This document shows positions 1 through 9,467 of a stretch of 64,000 nucleotides of DNA, piece by piece. The notes below the pieces were generated by a model. It had not been told where the DNA came from. It searched no databases and saw only the letters and a program-made list of their open reading frames with translations. A program made the position numbers and the translations under genes. Numbering within the stretch: position 1 is the stretch's first letter; each line of letters opens with the position of its first letter. The stretch comes from Perkinsela sp. pyNocScin1 (lineage: Eukaryota > Euglenozoa > Kinetoplastea > Prokinetoplastida > Perkinselidae), in assembly GCA_964019655.1 (NCBI GenBank), contig CAXHTR010000008.1, positions 434,001 to 498,000 on the forward strand. Direction: 5' to 3'.

Positions 1-1176
1 ATCAGCGACAAAAACTTCATCGGCCGCCGGGTAGAGGTTGAGATGGCGCATGGGAAGGTGAGAACTGGGGCCAGTACGATCGAGTACCAGTGGGAGACAA
101 GCGAAGTATTCCCCCACGCGCAGCAGCGCAAAATGTTCGTCGCGCACCTCTTTTACTTCATGGTGCTCTCGAGCAATCTCGTCGATACCTCCGTCAAAAT
201 GGCAGAGGAGGCAAGCAGGGGCGCGGAAACCGGTGCGCTTCGCGATGTTTCGCCCTACTTTGTCATCTCTGGAATTCACAAGTACCTCGAAACTTCGTTT
301 CAGCAGCAGCTCCTCAAGCAGCTGGACCTGTTCACGCACATTGGTGGCGACGTTTGCAAGTACGCAGGCCTCTTCTTGCGCTACCTGTGCGCGATCCTGC
401 AAGTCACGAGAACCATTGAAGACGCGGTGCTGCAGTCGGCATCTGACCTGCACGCGTCCATTCCCGAGATCATGGAGTCAGTCCATCAAAACGCGTGCCG
501 CATCCTTGACGCGAAGGTTCTGACTTCGGATGCACACAAGGCCTTACTCCAGCAATGCGGGTCAGATAAGATCCACGCAATGTTCATGGACATGGCCCAC
601 CACGACGTCCCGATCGGCCGCATTGGCTACGTGCTCCCGCACACCATTCTGCGCGACTACACATGCCCCTTCTGCTATAACGTGCAGAACGTATATCTGC
701 TGAATGCGAACGAGACGACGACCGAGCCGGAAAGGCCAGATGCTGGGGACGATGCGGAGCCGTTCTTGCACGAAGCCCCGCGGCATGACGAGCTGTCGAG
801 GCTGCAGTGCATTTACTGCACCTTCGTCTTTGACAACCGCGATATAGAGTCGACGCTGGTTTCCTCGCTGAACGAAGACATCAACGAGTACTTTGCACAG
901 GACATCGTGTGCAAGGAGTGCGGCGTGTGCAAAGAGACGACCCTCGCGCGCCATTGCTCGGCGTGCGTGCACGGTGAAATTCAGTGCGCGGAGAAGAGCG
1001 TTGGGGCCCAGAGGGGCGCGTTCGTCGGTTACCAGCGGAGTGGCACGTATGTAAACCAGTCTCGCACCTTTGCCTCGATGCGCGAGAGCATATTGGCGTG
1101 TAAAATTATCGCTGACGCTCGAGATTTTCAACTTTTGAAGGAAATAACGAGTGGGTATGCGGCCATGTTTCTTTAA
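1..1176 (+). CDS. POLE: DNA polymerase epsilon catalytic subunit, C-terminal part (5' truncated by window edge)
   Basis: Frame 1 is open from the first base, so the gene starts upstream of the window and the ATG at 43 is internal. The last ~390 residues are visible. They carry the two cysteine modules typical of the POLE C-terminus: CysA (CPFC near nt 664 and CIYC near nt 808) and CysB (CKECGVC, then CSAC, nt ~910-970). The linker between them (FAQDIVCKECGVCKET) closely follows the family pattern. In POLE this non-catalytic half binds the B subunit and the CMG helicase for leading-strand synthesis. The reading is compact and intronless. It is first in a + strand run, 122 bp before the SET gene. 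The polymerase and exonuclease domains lie outside the window. Confidence 0.9.
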   Translation: MSDKNFIGRRVEVEMAHGKVRTGASTIEYQWETSEVFPHAQQRKMFVAHLFYFMVLSSNLVDTSVKMAEEASRGAETGALRDVSPYFVISGIHKYLETSFQQQLLKQLDLFTHIGGDVCKYAGLFLRYLCAILQVTRTIEDAVLQSASDLHASIPEIMESVHQNACRILDAKVLTSDAHKALLQQCGSDKIHAMFMDMAHHDVPIGRIGYVLPHTILRDYTCPFCYNVQNVYLLNANETTTEPERPDAGDDAEPFLHEAPRHDELSRLQCIYCTFVFDNRDIESTLVSSLNEDINEYFAQDIVCKECGVCKETTLARHCSACVHGEIQCAEKSVGAQRGAFVGYQRSGTYVNQSRTFASMRESILACKIIADARDFQLLKEITSGYAAMFL

Positions 1177-1298
1177 CGGGTGAGCCTTGAAATCGTACAA
1201 AGGTAGAGTTTTTACTTGGCTTCACGCCTTACCAATTTTTTATTGCAATCGCACTACTTTCTTTAAAAATCTCCAATGCCTCTTGCAGTAGCGCTCTC

Positions 1299-2297
1299 AT
1301 GAATGCCAAAGCATGCAGCCGCTCCATTGTAGATCTCATCGTGTGGTCCCGCTTGTCTGGGGCAAACTGGTGGAACAAGGTCGGTATTTCACACGGGAAA
1401 AACGGCCGTGGCCTCTTCGCGACGCAGTCTCTGCAAGCCAACGACATTGTCTTGTCCGTGCCCCTGCGGTCCACCTTCAGCTTTCTGAACTTTGAGCTCG
1501 AGCAAGCGTTTCCGCTCAAAGTGAGCCCGCGCGACTACAGCACAGGGCTCGCGTGGTGGCCCGACCTCGACTGGGGCACCTTCGCGCTCATCGCATGGCT
1601 CGTCTGCAAGTCAATGCTGGAGAACCCGAACACCCAGCCCTACATCGGCGCGCTTCCACGCTTCAATGAAGCGAGTGGGGCGCATCAAGCCGGTGATGCG
1701 GAGCAATTTGCAGTCCTGCGCTCCATCGCCCGGCAGTCCATGCGCTCAGCCGAGTACACCGAGGTGACAAAGCCCTTGGTGTCGCAGACGGCGTCCAAGC
1801 GGCGGCACTTCGACGCTGAGTTTGAGTGGATGTACACAATGGTCCGTAGCCGCTCGATCCCCATCTGGACGCAGCAAGGTGGTCACGCAGCCATCCGAGC
1901 GACGCCCTATGGGCAAAACACGGAAGCTGAGGGCGGCAGCGGCGATATCTGCTGCATTGTACCGATGGTCGACATGATCAACCACAGCCGCAAACCGAAC
2001 GTCACCATCGGCTTTCCAGGGGAGGAGGTGTCGGAGTTTATAGAAGCAAACTCACCATCGAAGCGCATCGATGTCGAGGTCTCCGAGTCGTTCTGCCTTC
2101 CGAGCGTATCACCGAAGGCCTACATAGTCGTCCGCACGAAAGACGAGATTCAGGCGGGCGAGGAGCTTTTGATGGACTACAACCAGTTCTACGGCTTCGA
2201 TCCGGACATCTTCGCAGCTTGGTTCGATATTCCACTCGATGATCAGAAGAAAGGCGACTTCACGCCAAAGTTTGGCATGAGCTACAGAATGAAGTGA
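1299..2297 (+). CDS. SET-domain protein lysine methyltransferase (RLSMT/SETD3-like)
   Basis: 332 residues. An N-terminal SET half has NGRGLFATQSLQANDIVLSVP. A helical insertion of ~130 residues follows, then the C-terminal SET half with MVDMINHSRKPNV and the catalytic-tyrosine region GEELLMDYNQFYGFDPD. This split SET arrangement is that of the Rubisco-LSMT/SETD3/RKM class, which methylates non-histone proteins (or histidine of actin for SETD3). The usual C-terminal substrate-binding domain is almost absent, so the protein is short for the class. The ATG at 1299 follows a pyrimidine-rich stretch ending in AG about 10 bases upstream. The substrate cannot be read from sequence. Confidence 0.85.
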   Translation: MNAKACSRSIVDLIVWSRLSGANWWNKVGISHGKNGRGLFATQSLQANDIVLSVPLRSTFSFLNFELEQAFPLKVSPRDYSTGLAWWPDLDWGTFALIAWLVCKSMLENPNTQPYIGALPRFNEASGAHQAGDAEQFAVLRSIARQSMRSAEYTEVTKPLVSQTASKRRHFDAEFEWMYTMVRSRSIPIWTQQGGHAAIRATPYGQNTEAEGGSGDICCIVPMVDMINHSRKPNVTIGFPGEEVSEFIEANSPSKRIDVEVSESFCLPSVSPKAYIVVRTKDEIQAGEELLMDYNQFYGFDPDIFAAWFDIPLDDQKKGDFTPKFGMSYRMK

Positions 2298-2423
2298 AGC
2301 AACGTAGAAAGTAGAATCGATTGGATTGGGTAGCTCTCAGACTGATGCGTCCAAGCGCTATTTTCAAAAAATATCTTCCATGTGAGTATGAAATTTTTAA
2401 ATTCCAGCACATTCTTCAGTAAA

Positions 2424-4250
2424 ATGAAAACAGCCGCTTTTGTTGGCTTTGTCAAGCGCCGGTGGATCCACATCACCGTCGGCGTGGCGGGCGCAGCGCT
2501 CGTCCTGAACAGCTTCCCGCAGCTCACCTCCCGCCGCTTCCCAAAGGCGACGCAGGACATCGCGAAGATGTACGAGGTCGCGCCGCCCACACGTGAGACG
2601 AACATCGAGCGCCTCCAGGGCAGCGCGACGAATCCGTTCGACGTGCTCGTGATCGGCGGCGGGGCGACTGGTGCCGGCTGCGCCCTCGACGCGACGCTCC
2701 GTGGCCTCGACGTCGCGCTCATCGAAGGCAGCGACTTCGCCTCGGGCACGAGCTGCCGGTCCACGAAGCTCATTCACGGCGGTGTGCGGTACCTCGAGAA
2801 GGCTGTGTTCGGCCTCGACCTCGCGCAGCTCATCCTCGTGTACGAGGCCCTCCGTGAGCGCTCGATCATGATAAACCAGGCGCCGCACCTCTGCTCCATC
2901 ATCCCGACGATGCTCCCGTGCTACAAGTGGTGGGAGGTCCCGTTTTACTACGCGGGCCTCAAAGCGTACGACGTCGTCGCCGCCATGAGCTTCGGCACGC
3001 TCCGGAACAGCTTTAGCATGTCCTGCGGCGCGGCCAAGGAGGACTTCCCAACGCTGAGCTCGAAGGGCCCCGACAACTGCGACCTCTGGGGCGCCATCGT
3101 CTACTACGACGGCCAGCAGGACGACGCGCGCATGAATTTATCAGTTGCCCTCTCCGCGGCCATCCGCGGCGCGACGGTCTGCAACTACATGAAGGTCACC
3201 GGCATCCTCACCGACGACAACCAGATGGCGTGCGGCGTTCGCGTCAAGGACGCCCTGAGCGGCGCCGAGCACGCGGTGTACGCCAAGTCGATTATCAACG
3301 CCACCGGCCCGCTCACAGACCACGTCCGCAAGCTCGAAGACAAGGACGCCGAGCCCATCGCGGTCCCGAGCGCTGGCGTGCACGTCACCCTCCCCGGCTA
3401 CTTCTCTTCGCGGGAGAAGGCGCTGATCATCCCAAAGACGAAGGATGGCCGCGTCGTCTTCGTCGTGCCGTGGCTTGGCCACACGATCGCCGGCACGACC
3501 GACAACATTGTCGAGATGACCGCCGAGCCCCGCGCGACAGAAAAGGACGTCGAGTTCATCCTCGAGTCCATACGCGACTACCTCGCGCTCGACGTCAAGC
3601 GCGAGGACGTTCTGAGCGTGTGGTCGGGCATCCGCCCCCTCGCCAAAGACCCGAAGGCGACGAACTCGCAGAGCATCCTGCGCGAGCACGCGGTGTCCCT
3701 CGGCCCAGAGGGCATCGTGACGATCACCGGCGGCAAGTGGACGACATACCGCAAGATGGCCGAGGACACTGTCGACTTTTTGCTCAACAAGTTTCAGGGC
3801 CTCGCCCGCAAGTCGGCCCGCTGCTCCACTGAGACGACGCAGCTCGTCGGCGCGCACGAGTTCGACCCGATGCTCACGGCGGAGCTGGCATGTGCATACA
3901 AGGACCTCATCACCGGCGACACAGCGAAGCACCTGACCCGCGCGTACGGAACGCGCGCGTCCGCCGTCATGCAGATCGCGCGCGACGAGAACCTCGGGGA
4001 GCGCATCGTGGCCGGAGCCCCGATCATCGGCGCTGAAGTGTTCTACTGCGCGAAGAACGAGTACGCTGAGCGCGCCATCGACTTCCTCACGCGGCGCACG
4101 CGCATGGCCTTCCTCAACATCGAGCAGGCGCGCGCTGCCGTGCCGCGTGTCGTGTCCATCATGGCGAAGGCGAAGGGCTGGGATGCCACGCGCGAGGAGC
4201 AGGAGGCCGCAGAGGCCCACCGGTACCTCAAACTGTTCACAGCCGAGTAA
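2424..4250 (+). CDS. GPD2: Mitochondrial FAD-dependent glycerol-3-phosphate dehydrogenase
   Basis: 608 residues. Oxidises glycerol-3-phosphate to dihydroxyacetone phosphate on the inner membrane and passes electrons to ubiquinone. The FAD-binding motif VLVIGGGATGAGCALDATLRG is followed by the family signature SCRSTKLIHGGVRYLE. Later come SGIRPLAKDP and TITGGKWTTYRKMAEDTVD, and the C-terminal GlpO domain is present. No EF-hand is seen. An N-terminal basic stretch (KRRW) plus a hydrophobic helix looks like a mitochondrial targeting and anchor sequence. The open frame runs back to a GTG at 2382, with an ATG at 2388. I prefer the ATG at 2424 because a CATTCTTCAG acceptor lies 4 bases before it and would remove the earlier codons. 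GC-rich codon use suggests high expression or regional composition. Confidence 0.93.
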   Translation: MKTAAFVGFVKRRWIHITVGVAGAALVLNSFPQLTSRRFPKATQDIAKMYEVAPPTRETNIERLQGSATNPFDVLVIGGGATGAGCALDATLRGLDVALIEGSDFASGTSCRSTKLIHGGVRYLEKAVFGLDLAQLILVYEALRERSIMINQAPHLCSIIPTMLPCYKWWEVPFYYAGLKAYDVVAAMSFGTLRNSFSMSCGAAKEDFPTLSSKGPDNCDLWGAIVYYDGQQDDARMNLSVALSAAIRGATVCNYMKVTGILTDDNQMACGVRVKDALSGAEHAVYAKSIINATGPLTDHVRKLEDKDAEPIAVPSAGVHVTLPGYFSSREKALIIPKTKDGRVVFVVPWLGHTIAGTTDNIVEMTAEPRATEKDVEFILESIRDYLALDVKREDVLSVWSGIRPLAKDPKATNSQSILREHAVSLGPEGIVTITGGKWTTYRKMAEDTVDFLLNKFQGLARKSARCSTETTQLVGAHEFDPMLTAELACAYKDLITGDTAKHLTRAYGTRASAVMQIARDENLGERIVAGAPIIGAEVFYCAKNEYAERAIDFLTRRTRMAFLNIEQARAAVPRVVSIMAKAKGWDATREEQEAAEAHRYLKLFTAE

Positions 4251-5133
4251 ACGCGCGTAACAAGCGAATAAACAGATGAAATCAAGGATTACAGTCGTCG
4301 GATAGCGAATGCGATCTTTTCTTCACGTGTGTTTCTCGAATTGTTATTTTCGCTTTATAGATAAGATGAAATCAGATCAGTAGGCGCGGAAACGAAAGCG
4401 CACGGTATTCCGGTGAGCGGAATGCGAAGTCAACTTTGCCACTGAGTGTGTAATTTACCCATAAGGCAGATATCTTTATTTATGGGTGAGAATGTATCAA
4501 GACATCGAGCACCTGCAGTGCCCCCATCCAGTACTTCTGTCAAAACCAACGCTCATGGAAATGTCCGTCGAAAGATTTAAACAGACATCTTGGTTTCAGG
4601 GCTTGAATGGAAATTTTACTGACTGCAGTGAGTGATCACACGTCAAGATCATCCGTTAGAATTGATTTATTCAGCACCCGAAGATGAAATCAACGATGCA
4701 ATCAGCACTATTTACGAGCAAAACAATGCTAAATAAATCGGTGGGACCCGAGAATTCGAAGCAATGAGACGACATGCCTCGACATCTCAATTTATGGTGT
4801 GTGCGAATCAGGAGCTGTCACACCTCAAGGGGTACAAGTTCAAATAAACTGCCGAAACCTCTGCCAGAAGGTCTAAAAAAATGCTGGATTTGATTCCGTC
4901 ATTCTTATTAAGAACTCATGTTGTCCATATGATCCTTTGCGAAGATGATGTTCCAACCCTCAAAGGGCCTATCTATTCAAAAGCACATATCGTAGACGGC
5001 TTGCAATAATTTACATGTATGAACGTCAGCGCCTAAATGTTTCATATTCTATGTATTGGAAGACAATTTCAATCCTTCCCGTTGATACACGCATACAACA
5101 TTCAGTCTCATTTCTGTACCATCTTACCTCTCA
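4251..5133. other. Gene-free interval with a repeated 11-mer and a hairpin
   Basis: About 880 bp within a same-strand run is unusually long here, where gaps are normally 35-150 bp. It is AT-richer than both neighbours. The 11-mer agatgaaatca occurs three times (4274-4284, 4364-4374, 4682-4692). An 8-bp perfect inverted repeat lies at 4457-4464 and 4480-4487. No frame of convincing length, no tRNA B-box and no long pyrimidine tract other than those just before the next gene were seen. Confidence 0.5.
4457..4487. repeat. Short perfect inverted repeat (8-bp stem, 15-base loop)
   Basis: acccataa at 4457-4464 pairs with ttatgggt at 4480-4487. It sits between the GPD2 and Rad5-like genes and has no known role. 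Stems of this size can occur by chance. Confidence 0.3.
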
Positions 5134-7707
5134 ATGCGGGACAGCATATCAACTTTCCTTCGACATGCTGTGTCCAGCCGTCTCTATTCCGAAAGTCCCC
5201 AATTCTTCACGCGCAGGACCTGTGTCTCCAGCCGGCTCCAATCAGAAAAGCTCGAGCCGACATGCTTGAATTCAGAGCATATCATGCTCTCCATCGACGA
5301 TATTCCAGACAAAATAATTGCCAAACTCTTCGCCCCCAAATTCTTCAACATTACCATTCTCCCGTTCCAGAAACAGGGCGTCGGATGGATGGTGCGGAAA
5401 GAGCTGACGGGCCACGGCGGGATACTCGCTGACCACCTCGGGCTCGGCAAGACGGTGCAGATGATCGCTTTGATGCTGCTGAACCCGCTCCGCCTGATGC
5501 AGACCGACCGCTCCTTCGCAGACGAGATCATCGAGAGCGCCGGGAGCATGTGCGTGTCGCGGCTGCAGCGCATGTCGACGGTGTGCCGCCTGCTCTACAA
5601 ACTGCCGGGGATCGGCGACTGCTCGCGGCTGCTGCAGCCAGACATGAACCTCTTTGAGCTCGCAGTACACATCGACGACCGCGTGCAGGCACTCGTGCGC
5701 GGCACCCTCAAAAACGAGGAAGAGGTCACAGCGGAGTGCAGTCAGCGCGTGCGGCGGTGGCTTGAGTACTCCAAACGGTTCTACGCCAACTACGAGCGCA
5801 AGTGCACAATGTTCATTGAGTCCTCGACTGAGGCAGCTTCCACTGCCGGTGTCGGGGCTGTGCCTCCCGTCCAGACGCCGGAGCTCCGCACGCTTGTCAT
5901 CGTGCCGACGAGCCTGCTGAGCCAGTGGCGGAGCGAGATCCAGCGGTGCGTCGCCTCCTCGCACGCCCTAAGGGTGTGCACGTACCACGGGCCACAGCGA
6001 ACTGCCCTCGTCGCCGCGACGCTCGAGCAGTACGACGTGGTGCTCACGACGTATGACGTCCTGTGGCACGACGCGCACGAGTTCTTGCGGGCCCTCGAAT
6101 CAGGCGAGCAGCGCACCACGCGGCCTGTGACTTCGACTGAGATGCGGGAGCGAATCGACGCAGACCGGCGCTCGGGGGACGCGATGGTCTTCGAGCGCAG
6201 CAAGTGCGGGCCATTATTTTCAATAGTGTGGAAGCGCGTGGTGCTGGACGAGGCGCACGTCATTCGCAACCAGCACACGCAGCGCTGGCGTGCAGTGAAC
6301 GAACTCCTCGCGGTGAAGCGGTGGTGCATCACAGCGACGCCGATGCAGAACGACCTGAGTGACCTGCAGACGCTCCTGCGCTTCGTGCACTCGCCGCCGC
6401 TGCCGATCCCCTCGAAGATGGACTCCTCGCAGCTCTTGCGGGACCGCGCCCTCCAGGAGGCCATCGCGCGTTCGCTTCGTGACGTCGTCCTCCGCCGCGA
6501 GCCAGTCATGTCCCGCCTGGTCCCCGTGCCTGCTGGGAGCGCAAGCAGAGCGAGTCGCAAAGCGCGCCACTTTGTGAAGGAAAAGGTATCTCTCCTTAAG
6601 TTGCCGCCGAAGATCGAGCACATTGAGCTCATCAGTCTACGGGAGGGTGAGGCTGATCTCTACAACAGTCTTATTGTGCGGGCGCGACAGATCGCAAACC
6701 TCGACGACGGGCAAAGCGTGCAGTACCTCGTGCTTTTGATGCGTCTGCGGCAGGTGTGCTGCCACCCGTGGCTCGTGGAGCACGTCGAGCTCTCTTCTTC
6801 GGAAATTTTGTGTGAGGAGTGCAAGTGCGTCGCGGAGACCCCAGTGCATCTCTCGTGCGGGCACTCGATATGTCGCGCTTGTGCGACAAACGCCTTCGCT
6901 GACGCCGACGAGCGCCGGGCGAGGAACAATCCCGAAGAGAACCTTCCGTTGAGCGCCCGGACGATGCTGAGCGAGACGACCTGCGTGCCGAAAGTCACAC
7001 CGAACGCCCCGAGCGCGATGCGCTGCGAAGTCGAGCGGCACGAGTCAGCGGCGATACGGTTGAAGTGCCCGCGGAGCGGCTGCACTGGTTTCCTTTTTAG
7101 AGAAGCACTCGCTGGCCCAGCGAGCTCTGAGGCGTACCGGCGGAAATTCACTGAGAAACCTTTTATGTCGAGCGCCAAGGTCGACCGCTTGCTTTCGTTA
7201 CTTCGGGGCATATGGCAGAAGTCCCCGAGCGATAAAGTCGTCGTGTTCACGCACTTTGTGTCCTTCATGGCGATCCTCGAGATCGCACTCGCGCGCGAGC
7301 GGATAAACTTTCTGAGCATTTCCGGTTCACTCAGTGTCGCCGAGCGCGCAGGTGTCGTGAGCAGCTTCTACGAGGACCCTACGCTGCGCGTGCTACTCGC
7401 CTCGAAGATCGCGTGCGGCGCCGGTCTTAACCTCACTGTCGCGAACCACGTCATCGTGCTCGACCCGTGGTGGAACCCGGGCATTGAGGAGCAGGCGGTC
7501 CACCGCTGCCACCGCATCGGGCAGACAAAGCCCGTCCATATCTACCGCTGTATCACAGAGAACAGCATCGAGTTCATGTGCTGGCAGATTGCGAGTAAGA
7601 AGAAGAGCATAGGTGATCATGTGTTTCACTCTGAAGATGATCCGAACAAGAGTGAATGCAATGATATAGTGGAGAGCTTGCGTAAGAATATTTTCGATCT
7701 TCTGTAG
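5134..7707 (+). CDS. SNF2-family ATPase with embedded RING finger (Rad5/HLTF/Rad16 type)
   Basis: 857 residues from the first ATG. Helicase motif I is GGILADHLGLGKTVQ, with His-Leu where most relatives have Glu-Met. Then come VIVPTSLLSQW, the DEAH box (RVVLDEAHVIRN) and ITATPMQNDL. A C3HC4-type RING (CEECKCVAETPVHLSCGH) is followed by the C-terminal helicase half ending in QAVHRCHRIGQTKPVHIYR. A RING between the two lobes defines the Rad5/HLTF/Rad16 branch, used in post-replication repair through ubiquitin ligase and translocase activity. No HIRAN domain is seen. The first ~50 residues are Ser/Arg-rich and resemble a mitochondrial presequence. The ATG at 5284 (residue 51) is an alternative start that gives a standard nuclear protein. 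Confidence 0.88.
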   Translation: MRDSISTFLRHAVSSRLYSESPQFFTRRTCVSSRLQSEKLEPTCLNSEHIMLSIDDIPDKIIAKLFAPKFFNITILPFQKQGVGWMVRKELTGHGGILADHLGLGKTVQMIALMLLNPLRLMQTDRSFADEIIESAGSMCVSRLQRMSTVCRLLYKLPGIGDCSRLLQPDMNLFELAVHIDDRVQALVRGTLKNEEEVTAECSQRVRRWLEYSKRFYANYERKCTMFIESSTEAASTAGVGAVPPVQTPELRTLVIVPTSLLSQWRSEIQRCVASSHALRVCTYHGPQRTALVAATLEQYDVVLTTYDVLWHDAHEFLRALESGEQRTTRPVTSTEMRERIDADRRSGDAMVFERSKCGPLFSIVWKRVVLDEAHVIRNQHTQRWRAVNELLAVKRWCITATPMQNDLSDLQTLLRFVHSPPLPIPSKMDSSQLLRDRALQEAIARSLRDVVLRREPVMSRLVPVPAGSASRASRKARHFVKEKVSLLKLPPKIEHIELISLREGEADLYNSLIVRARQIANLDDGQSVQYLVLLMRLRQVCCHPWLVEHVELSSSEILCEECKCVAETPVHLSCGHSICRACATNAFADADERRARNNPEENLPLSARTMLSETTCVPKVTPNAPSAMRCEVERHESAAIRLKCPRSGCTGFLFREALAGPASSEAYRRKFTEKPFMSSAKVDRLLSLLRGIWQKSPSDKVVVFTHFVSFMAILEIALARERINFLSISGSLSVAERAGVVSSFYEDPTLRVLLASKIACGAGLNLTVANHVIVLDPWWNPGIEEQAVHRCHRIGQTKPVHIYRCITENSIEFMCWQIASKKKSIGDHVFHSEDDPNKSECNDIVESLRKNIFDLL

Positions 7708-8688
7708 ATGGATATGCGCTGCTCATGTTTGTAGTTGGGATGAGTATCCCATTCGGCGGAACTATTTATTTTCTGTTTGTATGAAAAGAATTGAGCGACG
7801 CAGAGATGGCGATTAAATAGTTTCGATTGAGATGAATTTTTTCTCTACGCTGATCATGTGTTGGTATGCTTTCGGATGTGTGAAATTCGAGTGATAGGTC
7901 CAGTACTCGATCTACTTTGCTGAACATGACAAGAAAGTGTTGAGGAGATTTTTACGTGTAGCAGCGAATACATATGAAAACCATGACGGAGGACGAGACA
8001 CAATTCTTGAGTGCTAATAACTATGGTCGCTCTGGGGCACGAGCATGGGTCTTTGGAACGCATAGCGCGCCATAAAAGCTCAGTAGAGAGGGGCTATTAA
8101 GTCTTATTTACTACCGCCTGTCTCAGGCAATGCTTGATAAGAATTAGTCTCTAAAGAAACATAAATCTTCCGTCGCAGGTAGTAGTACTGAGATTCACGC
8201 ACACCAGCAAGGTTCTGAAGTTGAAAAGAAAGGGAACATACCTTAATACAACCAGAGTACTTCAAATGACCACGCATCGTGTGGGAGACTCGTGAGATCA
8301 ACGTTTCAAGATGGACCGCAACCGACTTGAACCGGTGTAGTAAGCAATAAATGCTACGGCGTACTCCCGAGAGAGACTCTATGCGTGTTTTGAAATCTTC
8401 GCTGTAGGAGAGACACATTATTGTTTTATTCGAAACGAATAGTTTCGCGAAGTAAACCTCTTCACTTTCAAGAATGAGTATATTGAAAGAGGGCGCTGGC
8501 CACTTGAGGATTGACAGTGTCAAAAGTATGGACAGAGCTTTGGCGCAGGCATGGGTTCCACTGCATATTTCAGCCATATGACTGTCAATGCGCATTCTAG
8601 TTCAAAGGCGTACTGAGATATATAAATGAATGATGCAACTATAGAGAGAGCTCCCGTATCCCTACACAAAGAGATTATTCATAGCTAT
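7708..8688. terminator. Convergent strand-switch region (putative transcription termination zone)
   Basis: Two gene runs converge here: the + run ends at 7707 and the - run ends at 8689, or at 8104 if the doubtful small frame is real. In kinetoplastids such places end polycistronic transcription. 7708-8103 has no supportable gene, no tRNA B-box and no strong repeat. The role is inferred from gene orientation only. Confidence 0.5.
8104..8595 (-). CDS. Doubtful hypothetical protein in convergent region
   Basis: A 163-residue frame with an ATG start on the - strand. No motif or family is recognised. The sequence is mixed, with a hydrophobic patch (ALSILLTLSIL) near residue 20 and many Ser and Leu. 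It lies 93 bp beyond the LRR gene's stop codon, in the same orientation, so it would be the last gene of the - run. Composition is AT-rich and it may be a chance frame. Confidence 0.25.
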   Translation of the reverse strand: MRIDSHMAEICSGTHACAKALSILLTLSILKWPAPSFNILILESEEVYFAKLFVSNKTIMCLSYSEDFKTRIESLSGVRRSIYCLLHRFKSVAVHLETLISRVSHTMRGHLKYSGCIKVCSLSFQLQNLAGVRESQYYYLRRKIYVSLETNSYQALPETGGSK

Positions 8689-9363
8689 TCATTGGATATC
8701 CTTACGCTTAATATCCGGAAATATCTTTGCCGATGGCACATGGTCCCCCTCGAGCACTGGCTGCACGGTCTTGATCTTCGTCCGCGCGAGTAAAACTGAC
8801 TCCAGCCTTTGCGGGAGATTCATGTAGTACACGACGTCCTGCGAAAAGCCGTTCCCCGAGAGGTCCATCGTCCGCAGGTTCGGCGGGAGGTCAACGAAGC
8901 TGACCGTCCCCCGCAACTTATTGCTCGAGATATTGAAATCCTCGATCCGCTGCGGCAGCCCTTGGAGATTGAGCACCCCGAATATCTTATTCTGCGAGAA
9001 CATCGCGTGTCTAACGTCCCGCGGCAAAGTCCGCGTGTCAAGCTCGTAGTTCTGCATAGCAGCGTGGATGCTCAGGCGGAGCACCGTCGGCGGAGCGCAT
9101 GCGATGTTGAAGTTGCCAACGTCGCACGAGGCGTACCACAGGCCGACGACCGCGCCTCGAATGCAGTGGACGCCTATCCATTCACAGATGTCATCTCTGA
9201 GCGAAATTGTATTTTGCCGCGAAATCGACCCTATAAAACTTTCGGAAGTGCCCGCGTAGAACTCGCGCATCAGCGCTGCCTGCATCGTAAGGTTCCCGTA
9301 CTCGAGCATCTCCGGCAGCGGGTCAAAGGCGCAGAGCATCAGTGGTCGCACCCAGGTGTACAT
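8689..9363 (-). CDS. Leucine-rich repeat protein (kinetoplastid-type LRR)
   Basis: 224 residues. The C-terminal half has repeats of about 23 residues with the pattern LPxx(L/V)xxxxxSxNxxxG: TLPRDVRHAMFSQNKIFGVL, LPQRIEDFNISSNKLRGTV, LPPNLRTMDLSGNGF and LPQRLESVLLARTKI. This LPxxLxxLxLxxNxLxGT style is abundant in bodonids and some trypanosomatids. The N-terminal ~100 residues contain a plausible LRR cap-like segment with Trp and Cys (DDICEWIGVHC). No signal peptide or transmembrane helix is clear, so location is open. It lies at the downstream end of the - run. Confidence 0.8.
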   Translation of the reverse strand: MYTWVRPLMLCAFDPLPEMLEYGNLTMQAALMREFYAGTSESFIGSISRQNTISLRDDICEWIGVHCIRGAVVGLWYASCDVGNFNIACAPPTVLRLSIHAAMQNYELDTRTLPRDVRHAMFSQNKIFGVLNLQGLPQRIEDFNISSNKLRGTVSFVDLPPNLRTMDLSGNGFSQDVVYYMNLPQRLESVLLARTKIKTVQPVLEGDHVPSAKIFPDIKRKDIQ

Positions 9364-9467
9364 TTTACGAAATTGAAAGTTTCAAGCCTATTTCTATACA
9401 TCATTCAAGCAAAACGCCCTTGAGCGACTAAATGACACCACAGCTCATTGCGAGCTTGACTAACAAA

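Noticed and set aside
2382-2423. Upstream GTG and ATG 2388 starts for GPD2
   Set aside because: A clear acceptor AG lies 4 bases before ATG 2424 and would exclude these codons from the mRNA.
3141-4220. 359-codon antisense frame in GPD2
   Set aside because: Antisense shadow due to high GC at third positions; no motif.
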